Of a stretch of DNA of 64,000 bases, positions 25,995 through 37,277 are shown piece by piece. The position numbers and the translations under genes were made by a program. A model generated the notes under the pieces. That model was not told the DNA's origin. It was given only the letters and a program-made list of their open reading frames with translations, and did no database searches. The stretch is from assembly GCF_003688995.1 (NCBI RefSeq), contig NZ_PENI01000004.1, positions 310,001 through 374,000 on the forward strand. The letters are read 5' to 3'. Source of the DNA: Streptomyces shenzhenensis. Its GTDB lineage: Bacteria > Actinomycetota > Actinomycetes > Streptomycetales > Streptomycetaceae. Each line of letters starts with the position of its first letter. Position 1 is the first letter of the stretch.

Positions 25995-27289
25995 CTGTAG
26001 CCTCCGGAAGGCGTGTTCCAAGGTTCGCCCGAACCCGGCGTGTCGAACGACGCGCCGGGCGATGGTTCAGTGGCGGGACCGCTGTTGTACGTGTCATTGC
26101 GGTTGTACGTGTCGTAGCGGGTGTTCGTCTCACCGGTGTCGTACACGTCACTGCCGCCGTAGCCGCCGGCGCCCGGATTGCCGTAGACCGGGATGTTGTA
26201 TCCGGTGTCCTGGAGCGGGTCGTACGCCGACGGGGGCGCCTCGCCGACCGGCGGCGGGGACGGGATCGGCCAGCTGCCCGAGGTACTCGAAGGAGCGTCC
26301 ATGCGCGGCATCGCCTCCGTGGGCTGCACATCCAGCGGCAGGTCCATGCGCGCGGTCTGGTCGGCCGCGAAGGGCTGCTGGGGCTGCTGGGGCGTCGAGA
26401 CGGCCCGGTAGGCCGCCGCGAAGCCGGGTCCGTCCGGGCCAGCGGGAGCGGCCGGGGCCTCGTACGGGGGCGCCGGGGCGCGTCGTGCGGAGGCGGCGGC
26501 GTCGGCGTACGGGGCCTGCTTCTCGTAGCCCGGCAGCGCGGCGCCGCCCTCGTTCAGGCGGGTCCGGCTCGCCTCCAGGTCGTCGCGGCCCGCGCCCCGC
26601 TCCTCGTTGCCCAGGATCCCGACGATCCGGTCGGCGACCTTGCGCTTGAAGGGGCGCGGTGCCGCGCGCAGCGCGAGGGCAGCCAGCACCCCGGCCAGGC
26701 ACAGCTCGTACGACACCATGAAGAACGTCTTCGCCGGGCGGCCCGCGAACAGGCCGTGGATCAGGGCCGCGCACAGGGCGGGGTAGGCCAGCATGTGCAT
26801 GGCACGCCAGCGGGCCGCCACCGGTGCCGGGGACGCGAACTGGTTGCGGAGCGCGCCGGTGATGCCCACGAAGATCATGAGCAGGGCGGCCAGGGAGCCG
26901 AGACCGATGAGCCCGCCGCTGCCGGAGACACCGAGGCTGAAGGGGATCACCGCGGCGATCAGGACCGTGTGGTCCAGCGCCAGCTTGATCGTGATGTGCA
27001 CCAGGAGGAAGGCGATCGACCCGACGGCGGTCACGCGGTGGATGCCCTGGGCGATGATCCGCTGACGTGTGTTGAGGATCAGCCGGTCCTGGGCGACGAG
27101 GCCCCAGATCACCGAGCAGGTCAGGCAGACGAGGGACAGGACGCCGGCACCGAAGTTGAGGAACTCCTGGAGCCAGTTGCCTCCGAGCAGCACGACCACG
27201 GGTATCAGGAGCAGGACGACGGCGGACGCCACCCCATAGGCCGACCGGCCCGGTTTGGGGAGCGAGCTGTTACTACGACGAGGGTTCAT
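25991..27289 (-). CDS. Membrane cytochrome b-like (ferric reductase-like) protein with disordered tail
   Basis: The 432-residue protein has about six helices in residues 18-210. Histidines inside the helices (IHRVTAVGSIAFLLVHITIKL and ARWRAMHMLAYPALCAALIHGLF) are spaced like two bis-His heme pairs, as in cytochrome b561 or ferric reductase-like domains. The C-terminal 200 residues are predicted disordered, rich in Pro, Tyr and Asn (TRYDTYNRNDTYNSG). Its stop overlaps the start of the NuoF-like gene. GGAG lies ten bases before the ATG. The gene is divergent from leuS across an AT-rich 240-bp region. Electron transfer between the two products is inferred from coupling and domains. Confidence 0.75.
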   Translation of the reverse strand: MNPRRSNSSLPKPGRSAYGVASAVVLLLIPVVVLLGGNWLQEFLNFGAGVLSLVCLTCSVIWGLVAQDRLILNTRQRIIAQGIHRVTAVGSIAFLLVHITIKLALDHTVLIAAVIPFSLGVSGSGGLIGLGSLAALLMIFVGITGALRNQFASPAPVAARWRAMHMLAYPALCAALIHGLFAGRPAKTFFMVSYELCLAGVLAALALRAAPRPFKRKVADRIVGILGNEERGAGRDDLEASRTRLNEGGAALPGYEKQAPYADAAASARRAPAPPYEAPAAPAGPDGPGFAAAYRAVSTPQQPQQPFAADQTARMDLPLDVQPTEAMPRMDAPSSTSGSWPIPSPPPVGEAPPSAYDPLQDTGYNIPVYGNPGAGGYGGSDVYDTGETNTRYDTYNRNDTYNSGPATEPSPGASFDTPGSGEPWNTPSGGYR

Positions 27290-27531
27290 GGGGGGTAACT
27301 CCGAGCAGTCCGGGTGAGCGGTCCCGCTGCCGCACTCTAAGCGGCGTCATACCGATCAGTACGAGGTTTGAGTTATTGCGTTGTTATCAAAGGACAATGG
27401 GACTGTTGTAATGTCCGTTAGTGGGTGTTACGCGAAGTAATGTGTGAGCGTCATCGACGAGTGCGTGCCGGGTCACCCAGGCATACGGAAGCGCGTCGCA
27501 GCTTGCTCAAGGGCTGCGGTACCCTGGCGCC

Positions 27532-27570
27532 ATGCGTGCCGTACGCCTTCTGCTTAGCGGGCCGCGCTGA
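27532..27570 (+). CDS. leuS leader peptide [12 protein letters not shown]
   Basis: A 12-codon frame encodes [12 protein letters not shown] with three consecutive leucine codons CTT CTG CTT; CTT is rare in this GC-rich genome. TACCCT at 27520-27525 lies six bases before the ATG, so the mRNA is probably leaderless. A terminator follows 46 bases after the stop, upstream of leuS. This is the layout of classical transcription attenuation: low charged Leu-tRNA stalls the ribosome at LLL and lets transcription reach leuS. Confidence 0.85.
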   Translation: MRAVRLLLSGPR

Positions 27571-27616
27571 TCAGTCCCGGCCACCGGTGAGTCCTGTGGT
27601 CGGCATCGGCGCGGCG

Positions 27617-27641
27617 TCCCCTCCTGTGCGAGGGGATTTTT
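27617..27641 (+). terminator. Attenuator of leuS
   Basis: TCCCCTC (27617-27623) and GAGGGGA (27630-27636) form a 7-bp stem with loop CTGTGC, followed directly by TTTTT. A T run is unusual in this genome and marks a genuine intrinsic terminator. It stands 42 bases before the leuS start and 46 after the Leu-rich leader peptide. The rest of the leader (27571-27616) can form alternative stems, but I did not define the antiterminator. Confidence 0.85.
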
Positions 27642-27682
27642 CGTTTCCGCAGGCAGAGACGACCGATGGAGCTTTGAGGATC

Positions 27683-30565
<2,883 letters not shown>

Positions 30566-30697
30566 CCGCGGTGGTCACCGCCTCCGGGGAGTCCCCTACG
30601 GGCAGGTTCGGGGTTTTTCCGGAACTCCGGGCCTGCCCGCTGCGTTTACCGTGGAGGAGCGGGGCGGATCGCGCCGTGCGGCCGGAGGAGGAGCGTC

Positions 30698-31471
30698 GTG
30701 GAAACAGTGATCACAGTGTTCGCCGTGCTCTTCCTGCTCTTCGTCATCCTGGGCGGGTACGTCACGATCAAGGTGATCGGCGCGGCCAAGCGAGGCGTCG
30801 ACCGCACGGTCACACAGGCCCGCCGCACGGTCGAGGACCACACGCTGCGCGCCAAGTCCTTCGCCCAGCTGGGCCCGGCCAGCGAGATCGCCAAGCTCCG
30901 GCTCGACCTGCGCACCTCGATGCGGGCCACGCGTGACGCGCTGCACGCGGGCGTGGTGGAGGACGCGTCGCTGAAGGAGTCGCTCGGCCTCTTCGAGCGG
31001 CTGAGCGCACACGGCCGGGAACTGGACGGCGAACTCAGGCGCCTGGAGTCCGAGCCGGACCGGGCCGCACTCGCCGCGCACCTGCCCGAACTGCGCAGGC
31101 GCACCGAGCGGATCACCCAGTCCGCGGACGCCCTGCGCTGGGCCGCCCGGGACCGCGCCCACCGCTTCACCGACGACGACCTGGACGCGCTGAGCGCACA
31201 GATCGACGTCGAGACCGGCGCGTTGCGGCACTGGCAGCGCGCCGAACCGGACGCTGCCGCCGCACCGTCGCCCCCGGGCCGGCAGCCCGGATCCGCGGCG
31301 CCCTCCTGGCCCGACGCCTCCGCGGCCGAGGGTGCGAACGGCCCGCAGACCTGGCCTCGGCCCGCGCGATCCGAACCGGAGGCGGAACCGAACCGGCCCG
31401 CCATCACCCCGCCGGGCCCGCGTCCGACCCACCCCTGGCAGAAGCGGCCCCGGCCCGAGAGCACCACCTGA
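30698..31471 (+). CDS. Membrane-anchored coiled-coil protein
   Basis: The 257-residue protein has one N-terminal helix (VITVFAVLFLLFVILGGYVTIKVI), then a long charged helical region to about residue 175 (LRLDLRTSMRATRDAL, LKESLGLFERL) suited to a coiled coil. A Pro-rich disordered tail ends WQKRPRPEST. The start is GTG with GGAGGAGGAG upstream. It lies between leuS and degV on the same strand. A GGGCAGG/CCTGCCC hairpin at 30600-30638 separates it from leuS. Function unknown; it could be a small scaffold at the membrane. Confidence 0.75.
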   Translation: METVITVFAVLFLLFVILGGYVTIKVIGAAKRGVDRTVTQARRTVEDHTLRAKSFAQLGPASEIAKLRLDLRTSMRATRDALHAGVVEDASLKESLGLFERLSAHGRELDGELRRLESEPDRAALAAHLPELRRRTERITQSADALRWAARDRAHRFTDDDLDALSAQIDVETGALRHWQRAEPDAAAAPSPPGRQPGSAAPSWPDASAAEGANGPQTWPRPARSEPEAEPNRPAITPPGPRPTHPWQKRPRPESTT

Positions 31472-31543
31472 TCCACCGGTTCCGCCCCAGGTGAGAGGGG
31501 GTCGGGCTGCAGTGCGGGCGATACGGCAGGTAACCTCCAGCTC

Positions 31544-32389
31544 ATGTCCCGCCATGTCGCGATCGTCACCGATTCAACGGCCTACCTGCCGCCCCGGACG
31601 ATGGATCGGCACGGCATCACCGCGGTACCGCTGACCGTGGTCCTCGGCGACCAGGCGCTCGAAGAGGGTACCGAGATCTCGACCCGCTCCCTGGCCCAGG
31701 CACTGCAGAAGCGGCGGCCCGTCACCACGTCCCGGCCCAGCCCGGCGATGTTCGCGGAAACCTACCGCACGGTCGCCGAGTCCGGTGCCACCGGCATCGT
31801 CTCGCTGCATCTCTCCGCCGAGTTGTCGGGTACGTACGACGCCGCGGTCGCCGCGGCGCGCGAGGCGCCCGTGCCGGTGCGGGTGGTGGACACCGGGATG
31901 GTCGCGATGGCCCTCGGCTTCTGCGCGCTCGCCGCGGCCGAGGCGGCGGAGGCGGGCGGCACCGTGGACGAGGCGGTCACGGCGGCCGAGAAACGGGTCG
32001 CGGGCACCTCCGCCTACTTCTACGTCGACACGCTCGACTATCTGCGCCGCGGCGGCCGTATCGGAGCCGCGCAGGCCCTGTTGGGCTCCGCCCTCGCCGT
32101 GAAGCCGCTGCTGCAACTGGAGAGCGGCCGCATCGAGCTGCTGGAGAAGGTGCGTACGGCGTCGAAGGCGATCGCCCGCCTTGAGGAGATCGCCGCCGAC
32201 CGTGCGGGCGGCGCGGAGGTCGACATCGCCGTCCATCATCTTGCCGCCCCCGACCGGGCGTCGGCCCTCGCCGAGCGGCTGCGGGCGCGGGTGCCGGGGC
32301 TGGCCGATCTGCATGTGAGCGAGGTCGGGGCGGTGATCGGCGCGCACACCGGGCCCGGGCTGCTGGGCGCCGTCGTCTCGCCGAGGTGA
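31544..32389 (+). CDS. DegV family fatty-acid-binding protein
   Basis: The 281-residue protein shows the DegV pattern: VAIVTDSTAYLPP at the N terminus, PVTTSRPSPAMFAETY, GIVSLHLSAELSGTYDAA, VVDTGMVAMALGF, the YLRRGGRIGAAQALLG segment and AVIGAHTGPGLLG at the end. Members bind one fatty acid and act as FakB-type carriers for fatty acid kinase where that exists. Here no FakA gene is adjacent. TAACCT lies seven bases before the ATG, suggesting a leaderless mRNA. Confidence 0.92.
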   Translation: MSRHVAIVTDSTAYLPPRTMDRHGITAVPLTVVLGDQALEEGTEISTRSLAQALQKRRPVTTSRPSPAMFAETYRTVAESGATGIVSLHLSAELSGTYDAAVAAAREAPVPVRVVDTGMVAMALGFCALAAAEAAEAGGTVDEAVTAAEKRVAGTSAYFYVDTLDYLRRGGRIGAAQALLGSALAVKPLLQLESGRIELLEKVRTASKAIARLEEIAADRAGGAEVDIAVHHLAAPDRASALAERLRARVPGLADLHVSEVGAVIGAHTGPGLLGAVVSPR

Positions 32390-32396
32390 CGCCTGT

Positions 32397-32441
32397 GCCG
32401 TGCTGTGTCATGCCGTGCTGTGTCATGCCGTGCTGTGTCAT
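32397..32441. repeat. Three tandem 15-bp repeats
   Basis: GCCGTGCTGTGTCAT occurs three times without mismatch at 32397-32411, 32412-32426 and 32427-32441, followed by shorter GCCAT pieces. It begins eight bases after the degV stop, in the 173-bp gap before comEA. Copy number is likely to vary between strains. Confidence 0.95.
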
Positions 32442-32562
32442 GCCATGCCATCCCACGCCGCGCCATGCCATGACGGGTCGTGAGACTCGTGTGGGTGACG
32501 GGGTTTTCCACAACCGGCCGGTAATCCCCGGGAATTGAGCAAGATCATCGCGAGGCGGCGGA

Positions 32563-33852
32563 ATGTCCGATCCTCGTCGCATGCCACTTCGATCACGCTC
32601 ACGCATCGCGACCCCGACCAGCGGCCCGGGCCGCGGACCCGCGTCCGACGGCCGCACCCGACACCGCCGCCCGGCCACCCGCCGCCCACCACGCCACCGC
32701 CATGCACCGGCGGAGGAACTGCGCCGCCGCGCGGAACTCCTCTTCGGCGAGCACGTCGAGGATCCCGGGGAACGGGACCGACGCCGGGCGTCCGGCGAAC
32801 GCCAGGCGTTGAACGAATGCCGGAAGTCCATCGAACGCCAGGATCCAGGGCGACGCCGGGAGTCGGGCCACGGCCCGCCGGGCGCGCCGCCTCGTGCGCA
32901 TACGGCGCCGGCGGAGGCGACGGCGGTGGGGCAAGCGGAGGCGACGGCGGCGGTGACCGGTGGGGCGCCCGCGCTGCGTCCCGCGTGGACGGCAGCCGTG
33001 GTCGCGTCGCCGGACCCGGACACCGCGGGTGGGGAGGACACCCTCCGGGCGGAGGCCAGGGACGGGTCCGCCGCGCCGGGCTGGCGGGAGCGCGCCGGGA
33101 CCGCCCTGCGGGAGCGCATGCCGCTGTGGCTGCAGGCCAGGTGCGGACTGGAGCGACGGGGGGTGATCGCGCTCGCGGTGCTGCTCGTGGTGGTCGCGGT
33201 GTTCGCCGTGCAGCACTTCTGGGCCGGCCGTACCCAGTCGGTGCGGGCGCCACAAGTGGTGCGGGCGGAGGCACCGTTCGCGGTGGACGAGAAGGAGGAG
33301 GAGGGCGGGGCGGGTGAGGACGACGAGAAGGCGGGACACGGCGGTGGGATCGGGGCGGGCGGCTCGACAGGGGTCGCCGCTCCGGGGACGGCGGGCGCGG
33401 AGATCGTGGTCGACGTCAGCGGCAAGGTCCGCAAGCCCGGAATCCATCGACTGCCCGCGGGTTCGCGGGTCGTCGACGCGCTGAGCGCGGCGGGCGGAGT
33501 GCGTCCGGGCACCGACACCGACGGCCTCAACCGGGCCCGCTTCCTCGTGGACGGCGAGCAGGTCGTGGTCGGCGATCCCGCCGGGGTGACCGGACCCGGA
33601 GCCGGTGGGGCGTCCGGGGCCGGCCCGGCGGGCGCCATGGCGGGGGTGGGCGGACCCGCGGCCCCGGTCTCGCTGAACACGGCCACCGTGGATCAGCTCG
33701 ACACGCTGCCCGGCGTGGGCCCCGTGCTGGCCCAGCACATCGTCGACTACCGCACCCGGCACGGCGGCTTCCGCTCGGTCGACGAACTCCGCCAGGTCAA
33801 GGGGATCGGCGACCGCCGCTTCGCCGACCTGCGGAACCTGGTCCAGCCATGA
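32563..33852 (+). CDS. comEA: ComEA family DNA-binding protein
   Basis: The 429-residue protein is much longer than typical ComEA. The first 180 residues are Arg/Pro/Ala-rich and disordered. One membrane helix (VIALAVLLVVVAVFAVQHFW) lies near residue 205. An SLBB-type domain (IVVDVSGKVRKPGIHRLPAGSRVVDAL) and a Gly/Ala-rich linker follow. The last 65 residues are a double helix-hairpin-helix (LNTATVDQLDTLPGVGPVLAQHIVDYR, VKGIGDRRFADL) that binds double-stranded DNA. It would act outside the membrane in DNA uptake, with ComEC encoded directly downstream (four-base ATGA overlap). Several ATG codons compete as start; 32563 is the first. Confidence 0.85.
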   Translation: MSDPRRMPLRSRSRIATPTSGPGRGPASDGRTRHRRPATRRPPRHRHAPAEELRRRAELLFGEHVEDPGERDRRRASGERQALNECRKSIERQDPGRRRESGHGPPGAPPRAHTAPAEATAVGQAEATAAVTGGAPALRPAWTAAVVASPDPDTAGGEDTLRAEARDGSAAPGWRERAGTALRERMPLWLQARCGLERRGVIALAVLLVVVAVFAVQHFWAGRTQSVRAPQVVRAEAPFAVDEKEEEGGAGEDDEKAGHGGGIGAGGSTGVAAPGTAGAEIVVDVSGKVRKPGIHRLPAGSRVVDALSAAGGVRPGTDTDGLNRARFLVDGEQVVVGDPAGVTGPGAGGASGAGPAGAMAGVGGPAAPVSLNTATVDQLDTLPGVGPVLAQHIVDYRTRHGGFRSVDELRQVKGIGDRRFADLRNLVQP

Positions 33853-36725
33853 CCCGCGAGCCCACCGCGCCCGAGCCCACCGCACCCGAGCGGACCGTGC
33901 CCGAGCGGACTGTGCCCGAGCCCATCGCGCCCGAGTCCACCGTGTCCGAGCCGGCTGTGCCCGATCCCTCCGCGCCCGAGCCGGCTGTGCCCGATCCCAC
34001 CGCGCCCGAGTCCACCGGGTCCGAGTTGACCCCGCCCGAGCCCACCGTGCCTGAGGGCACGGGCAGTCCGCCCGGCGCCTCCCCGCCCGCGGGCCAGGCC
34101 GACCGCCCCGCCGTGCACGCCGCTTCCGGACGGCGGCTCGGTGCCGCGCACCCCCGTCAGGAGGGGCCGGCGGACCTGCGTCTGGTGCCGCCCGCGCTGG
34201 CGGCCTGGGGGACGGCGGCGGTGACGCTGGACGCGCCACCGCCATGGACCGTGGGTGTCGCGGCCGGGGCGCTGATCGTGGCGGTCCTGCTGCTCCTGAC
34301 CAGCGGGGCTCGGGCCGGCCCACGCCGTGCCGGCCGCCGGACGAAGTGCCCGCCCACGGGATTCCGGCGGATGGCCCGCGCGCCCGCGTGGTTGACCTGG
34401 CCGCGCGCCTCGGTCGCCGCCGTACTGCTGTGCGTCGCCGCGGCGGCCATGTCCGCCGGGCTGCACGGGGCGGACACGCGCCGCGGACCGGTGCCCGAAC
34501 TGGCCCGCCGGTACGCGACGGTGACCGTGGAGGTCCGGCTCGACTCCGACCCCTGGCTCAGCAGATCCCGGGTACGGGGCGGGCATGCGGCCCCGGCGGC
34601 CGTGCTGGCCCACGCCGAGGTACGGCGCGTGGAGCGGGCCGACGGAACAGCGGTGACGACGCGGGCGCCGGTACTGATGATCGTCGACGCTGACGTCCCG
34701 GCACCGGTCGGGGCGGACATCCCCGCACCGGTTTCGCCGGATGCCCCGGCACCGTCAGGAACCGCCGACTTTGGCTCGCGGAGTGCGCGTTCGGCCTGGC
34801 TGGGCCTGCTGCCCTCCACCCGGCTGCGAGTGAGTGCGCGGCTGGCCCCCGTGCTGACGGGCGGCGACGGGCTGGCCGCCGTGCTGCGCGTGACAGAGGA
34901 GGACGTGCCCGAGGTGGTCGGCGAACCGAACGGGCCGCAGCGGCTGGCCGGCCGGCTGCGGGCCGGACTGCGCGCGGCGACCGACGGACTGCCCGACGAC
35001 CCGCGGGCGTTGCTGCCCGGACTGGTCGTCGGGGACACCTCACGCGTCACCCCGGAACTGGACGAGGCTTTCAAGGAGACGGATCTGACGCACACGCTGG
35101 CGGTCTCCGGCAGCAACCTCACCATCCTGCTCGTCCTGCTCGTCGGACCGCCCGGCCTGGCCGCGCACGTCGAACGCCGCGGACTCGCCCCGCGCCTCGG
35201 ACTGTCGCTGCGGGCCACGGCGCTGCTCGCGGGGGCGCTCACGCTCGGCTTCGTCGTGGTGTGCCGACCCGATCCGAGCGTGCTGCGTGCGGCGGCCTGC
35301 GGAGCCGTGGCGCTGCTCGCCCTGGCCACCGGCCGCCGCCGGTCCCTGATCCCGGCGCTGGCGACGGCCGTACTGCTGCTGGTGCTCTACGACCCGTGGC
35401 TGGCCCGCAGCTACGGATTCCTGCTCTCGGTGCTGGCCACCGGCGCGCTGCTGGTGCTCGCTCCGGGATGGAGCGCGGCGCTGTGTCGGCGCGGGGTGCC
35501 GTGGCGGGCGGCGGAGGCGTTGGCCGCGGCCGCCGCCGCGCAGGCCGTGTGCGCGCCGGTCGTCGCCGTGCTGTCGGCGCGGGTGAGTCTGGTGGCGGTG
35601 CCGTGCAACCTGCTCGCGGAGATCGCGATCGCCCCGGCCACGGTACTGGGGTTCGCGGCGCTGGCCACCGCGCCGCTGGCGATGCCCGTGGCGAAGGCGC
35701 TGGCCTGGTGCGCGAGTTGGCCGGCCGACTGGATCGCGCGGGTCGCCAGGACCGGGGCCGCGCTGCCCGGCGGAGGGATGGACTGGCCGGGCAGTTGGAC
35801 GGGCGCGTTGCTGCTGGCCGCGGCCACGGTGGCCGTCGTCCTCGTCGGGCGGCGGCTGGCGCGGCACCCGTGGTGGTGCGGCCTGTGCGCGCTGCTGCTC
35901 CTGCTGCTGGTGGTGCGGCCGGCGCCGCTGACCCGGGTGATCACCGGCTGGCCGCCGCCCGGCTGGCGGTACGCGATGTGCGACGTGGGGCAGGGGGACG
36001 CGACGGTGCTCGCGGCGGGGGAGGGCAGCGCGGTGGTCGTGGACGCGGGCCCCGATCCAAGACTCGTCGACCGCTGTCTGCGGGACCTCGGCATCACCCG
36101 GATCCCGCTCCTCGTGCTCACCCACTTCCATGCCGACCACGTCGCGGGTCTGCCCGGTGTGCTGCGCGGGCGCTCGGTGGCCGCGATCGAGACGACGGGC
36201 TACGAAGAACCCGCGGAGCAGGCCGAGTTCGTGAGGAGGGAGGCGGCCCGGCGGCAGATCCCGGTGACTCGTGCCGTGGCCGGGGAACAGCGACGCACCG
36301 GCCCGCTCGCCTGGCAGGTGCTGTGGCCGCCCCCGGGACCGGAGCCGGACGGCCCCAACGACGCGAGCGTCACACTGCTCGTGCGGTCGGCCGGGCTGCG
36401 GCTGCTGCTGCTCGGCGATCTGGAACCGACGGCCCAGCAGGCGCTGTTGAGATCTCCGGCGGGGGCCGGACTGGCCGGCGTGGACGTGCTCAAAGTCGCC
36501 CATCACGGCTCGGCGTACCAAGACCCGGAGCTGATACGCGTCGTGTCCCCGCGGGTGGCGCTCGTCTCGTGCGGTGCAGACAACCCGTACGGTCACCCGG
36601 CGCCCGGGACCTTGGCGGCGCTGCGGGCGGTGGGGGCGATGGTGCTGCGCACGGACCGGGACGGTTCCCTCGCGGTCACCGGACCGGACGGCGCACGCGG
36701 CGGACTGCGGGTGGCGCGCGGCTGA
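33849..36725 (+). CDS. comEC: ComEC/Rec2 family DNA internalisation protein
   Basis: The 958-residue protein has an unusual N-terminal tail (residues 4-70) of five-residue repeats of the type PEPTA/PERTV, encoded by a 15-bp minisatellite. Then come paired membrane helices, an external beta region, the Competence domain with many helices (THTLAVSGSNLTILLVL near residue 415) and a C-terminal metallo-beta-lactamase domain with LTHFHADHVAGL, VDAGPDPRL and VLKVAHHGSAYQ. In competent bacteria ComEC is the channel for single-stranded DNA. In this genus its role is unproven. Start ATG overlaps the comEA stop, so translation is coupled. Confidence 0.92.
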   Translation: MTREPTAPEPTAPERTVPERTVPEPIAPESTVSEPAVPDPSAPEPAVPDPTAPESTGSELTPPEPTVPEGTGSPPGASPPAGQADRPAVHAASGRRLGAAHPRQEGPADLRLVPPALAAWGTAAVTLDAPPPWTVGVAAGALIVAVLLLLTSGARAGPRRAGRRTKCPPTGFRRMARAPAWLTWPRASVAAVLLCVAAAAMSAGLHGADTRRGPVPELARRYATVTVEVRLDSDPWLSRSRVRGGHAAPAAVLAHAEVRRVERADGTAVTTRAPVLMIVDADVPAPVGADIPAPVSPDAPAPSGTADFGSRSARSAWLGLLPSTRLRVSARLAPVLTGGDGLAAVLRVTEEDVPEVVGEPNGPQRLAGRLRAGLRAATDGLPDDPRALLPGLVVGDTSRVTPELDEAFKETDLTHTLAVSGSNLTILLVLLVGPPGLAAHVERRGLAPRLGLSLRATALLAGALTLGFVVVCRPDPSVLRAAACGAVALLALATGRRRSLIPALATAVLLLVLYDPWLARSYGFLLSVLATGALLVLAPGWSAALCRRGVPWRAAEALAAAAAAQAVCAPVVAVLSARVSLVAVPCNLLAEIAIAPATVLGFAALATAPLAMPVAKALAWCASWPADWIARVARTGAALPGGGMDWPGSWTGALLLAAATVAVVLVGRRLARHPWWCGLCALLLLLLVVRPAPLTRVITGWPPPGWRYAMCDVGQGDATVLAAGEGSAVVVDAGPDPRLVDRCLRDLGITRIPLLVLTHFHADHVAGLPGVLRGRSVAAIETTGYEEPAEQAEFVRREAARRQIPVTRAVAGEQRRTGPLAWQVLWPPPGPEPDGPNDASVTLLVRSAGLRLLLLGDLEPTAQQALLRSPAGAGLAGVDVLKVAHHGSAYQDPELIRVVSPRVALVSCGADNPYGHPAPGTLAALRAVGAMVLRTDRDGSLAVTGPDGARGGLRVARG
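33858..34050 (+). repeat. 15-bp minisatellite in the comEC 5' end
   Basis: Imperfect copies of CCCGAGCCCACCGCG (with GAG-CGG-ACC, GAG-TCC-ACC and GAT-CCC variants) run about twelve times in phase. They give a P-E-x-T/A-x repeat at the N terminus of ComEC. It lies inside the coding sequence and keeps frame. Confidence 0.8.
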
Positions 36726-36804
36726 GGTGCCGCCAGGCGCGCAGGACGGCCGGACTCCGGTGGTCAGGGCGCTGTCGAGCCGTAGCGGACTGCACCGGAC
36801 CTGG

Positions 36805-37155
36805 TCAGCGCGCCAGGACGAGGGCGAGGGAGGCGGTGGCGAGTCCGAGGTAGCCGAGGGGGAAGGCGATGTTGTGGAGGACGCGCATACGGAGGTGCGC
36901 GGCGACGGCGCCGATGAAGAACAGGACGAGTCCCGCCGCGGCGGCCACGCCGAGGGGCCGGGCGCCGAGGAGCCCGAGCAGCAGCCCGGCGGCCCCGGCG
37001 GCCTTGGCCGCGGCGAGCCACGGGAGCCAGGACTGGGGGAGGCCGACCTCGGCCGAGTTGGCGAGGACGAACCCGGCCCGCAGGAGGTCCGCGGCGGCGA
37101 TCCCGGCGTTGGCCGCGATCGTGAGGACGGTGACGATCACATAGGCGGTGAACAT
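36805..37155 (-). CDS. DoxX-like four-helix membrane protein
   Basis: The 116-residue protein has four helices: FTAYVIVTVLTIAANAGIAA, WLPWLAAAKAAGAAGLLLGLL, LGVAAAAGLVLFFIGAVAAHL and FPLGYLGLATASLALVLA. Size and the K-A-AG-LG pattern of the second helix fit the DoxX-like family. It is divergent from a LysR regulator, a common arrangement in which the regulator controls the neighbouring gene. Substrate and function are unknown. Confidence 0.78.
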   Translation of the reverse strand: MFTAYVIVTVLTIAANAGIAAADLLRAGFVLANSAEVGLPQSWLPWLAAAKAAGAAGLLLGLLGARPLGVAAAAGLVLFFIGAVAAHLRMRVLHNIAFPLGYLGLATASLALVLAR

Positions 37156-37252
37156 GCGTGCCTCCCCGTTCGGCCGAGTACGTCGTGAGGGCGGGCAGGG
37201 CCCCTGTCCGCTGGCTCATGACCAGCCTTGTCGAACTCCGGTTTGGCGTCCA

Positions 37253-37266
37253 ATACCTGCATCTAT
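37253..37266. promoter_or_regulatory. Possible LysR-type operator (ATA-N8-TAT)
   Basis: ATACCTGCATCTAT lies 11 bases before the lysR start, in the 122-bp divergent region with the DoxX-like gene, and overlaps the likely -10 box TATAAC (37264-37269). LysR regulators often bind such a dyad and repress their own gene. Assigned on position and shape only. Confidence 0.35.
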
Positions 37267-37277
37267 AACCTGAAAGG

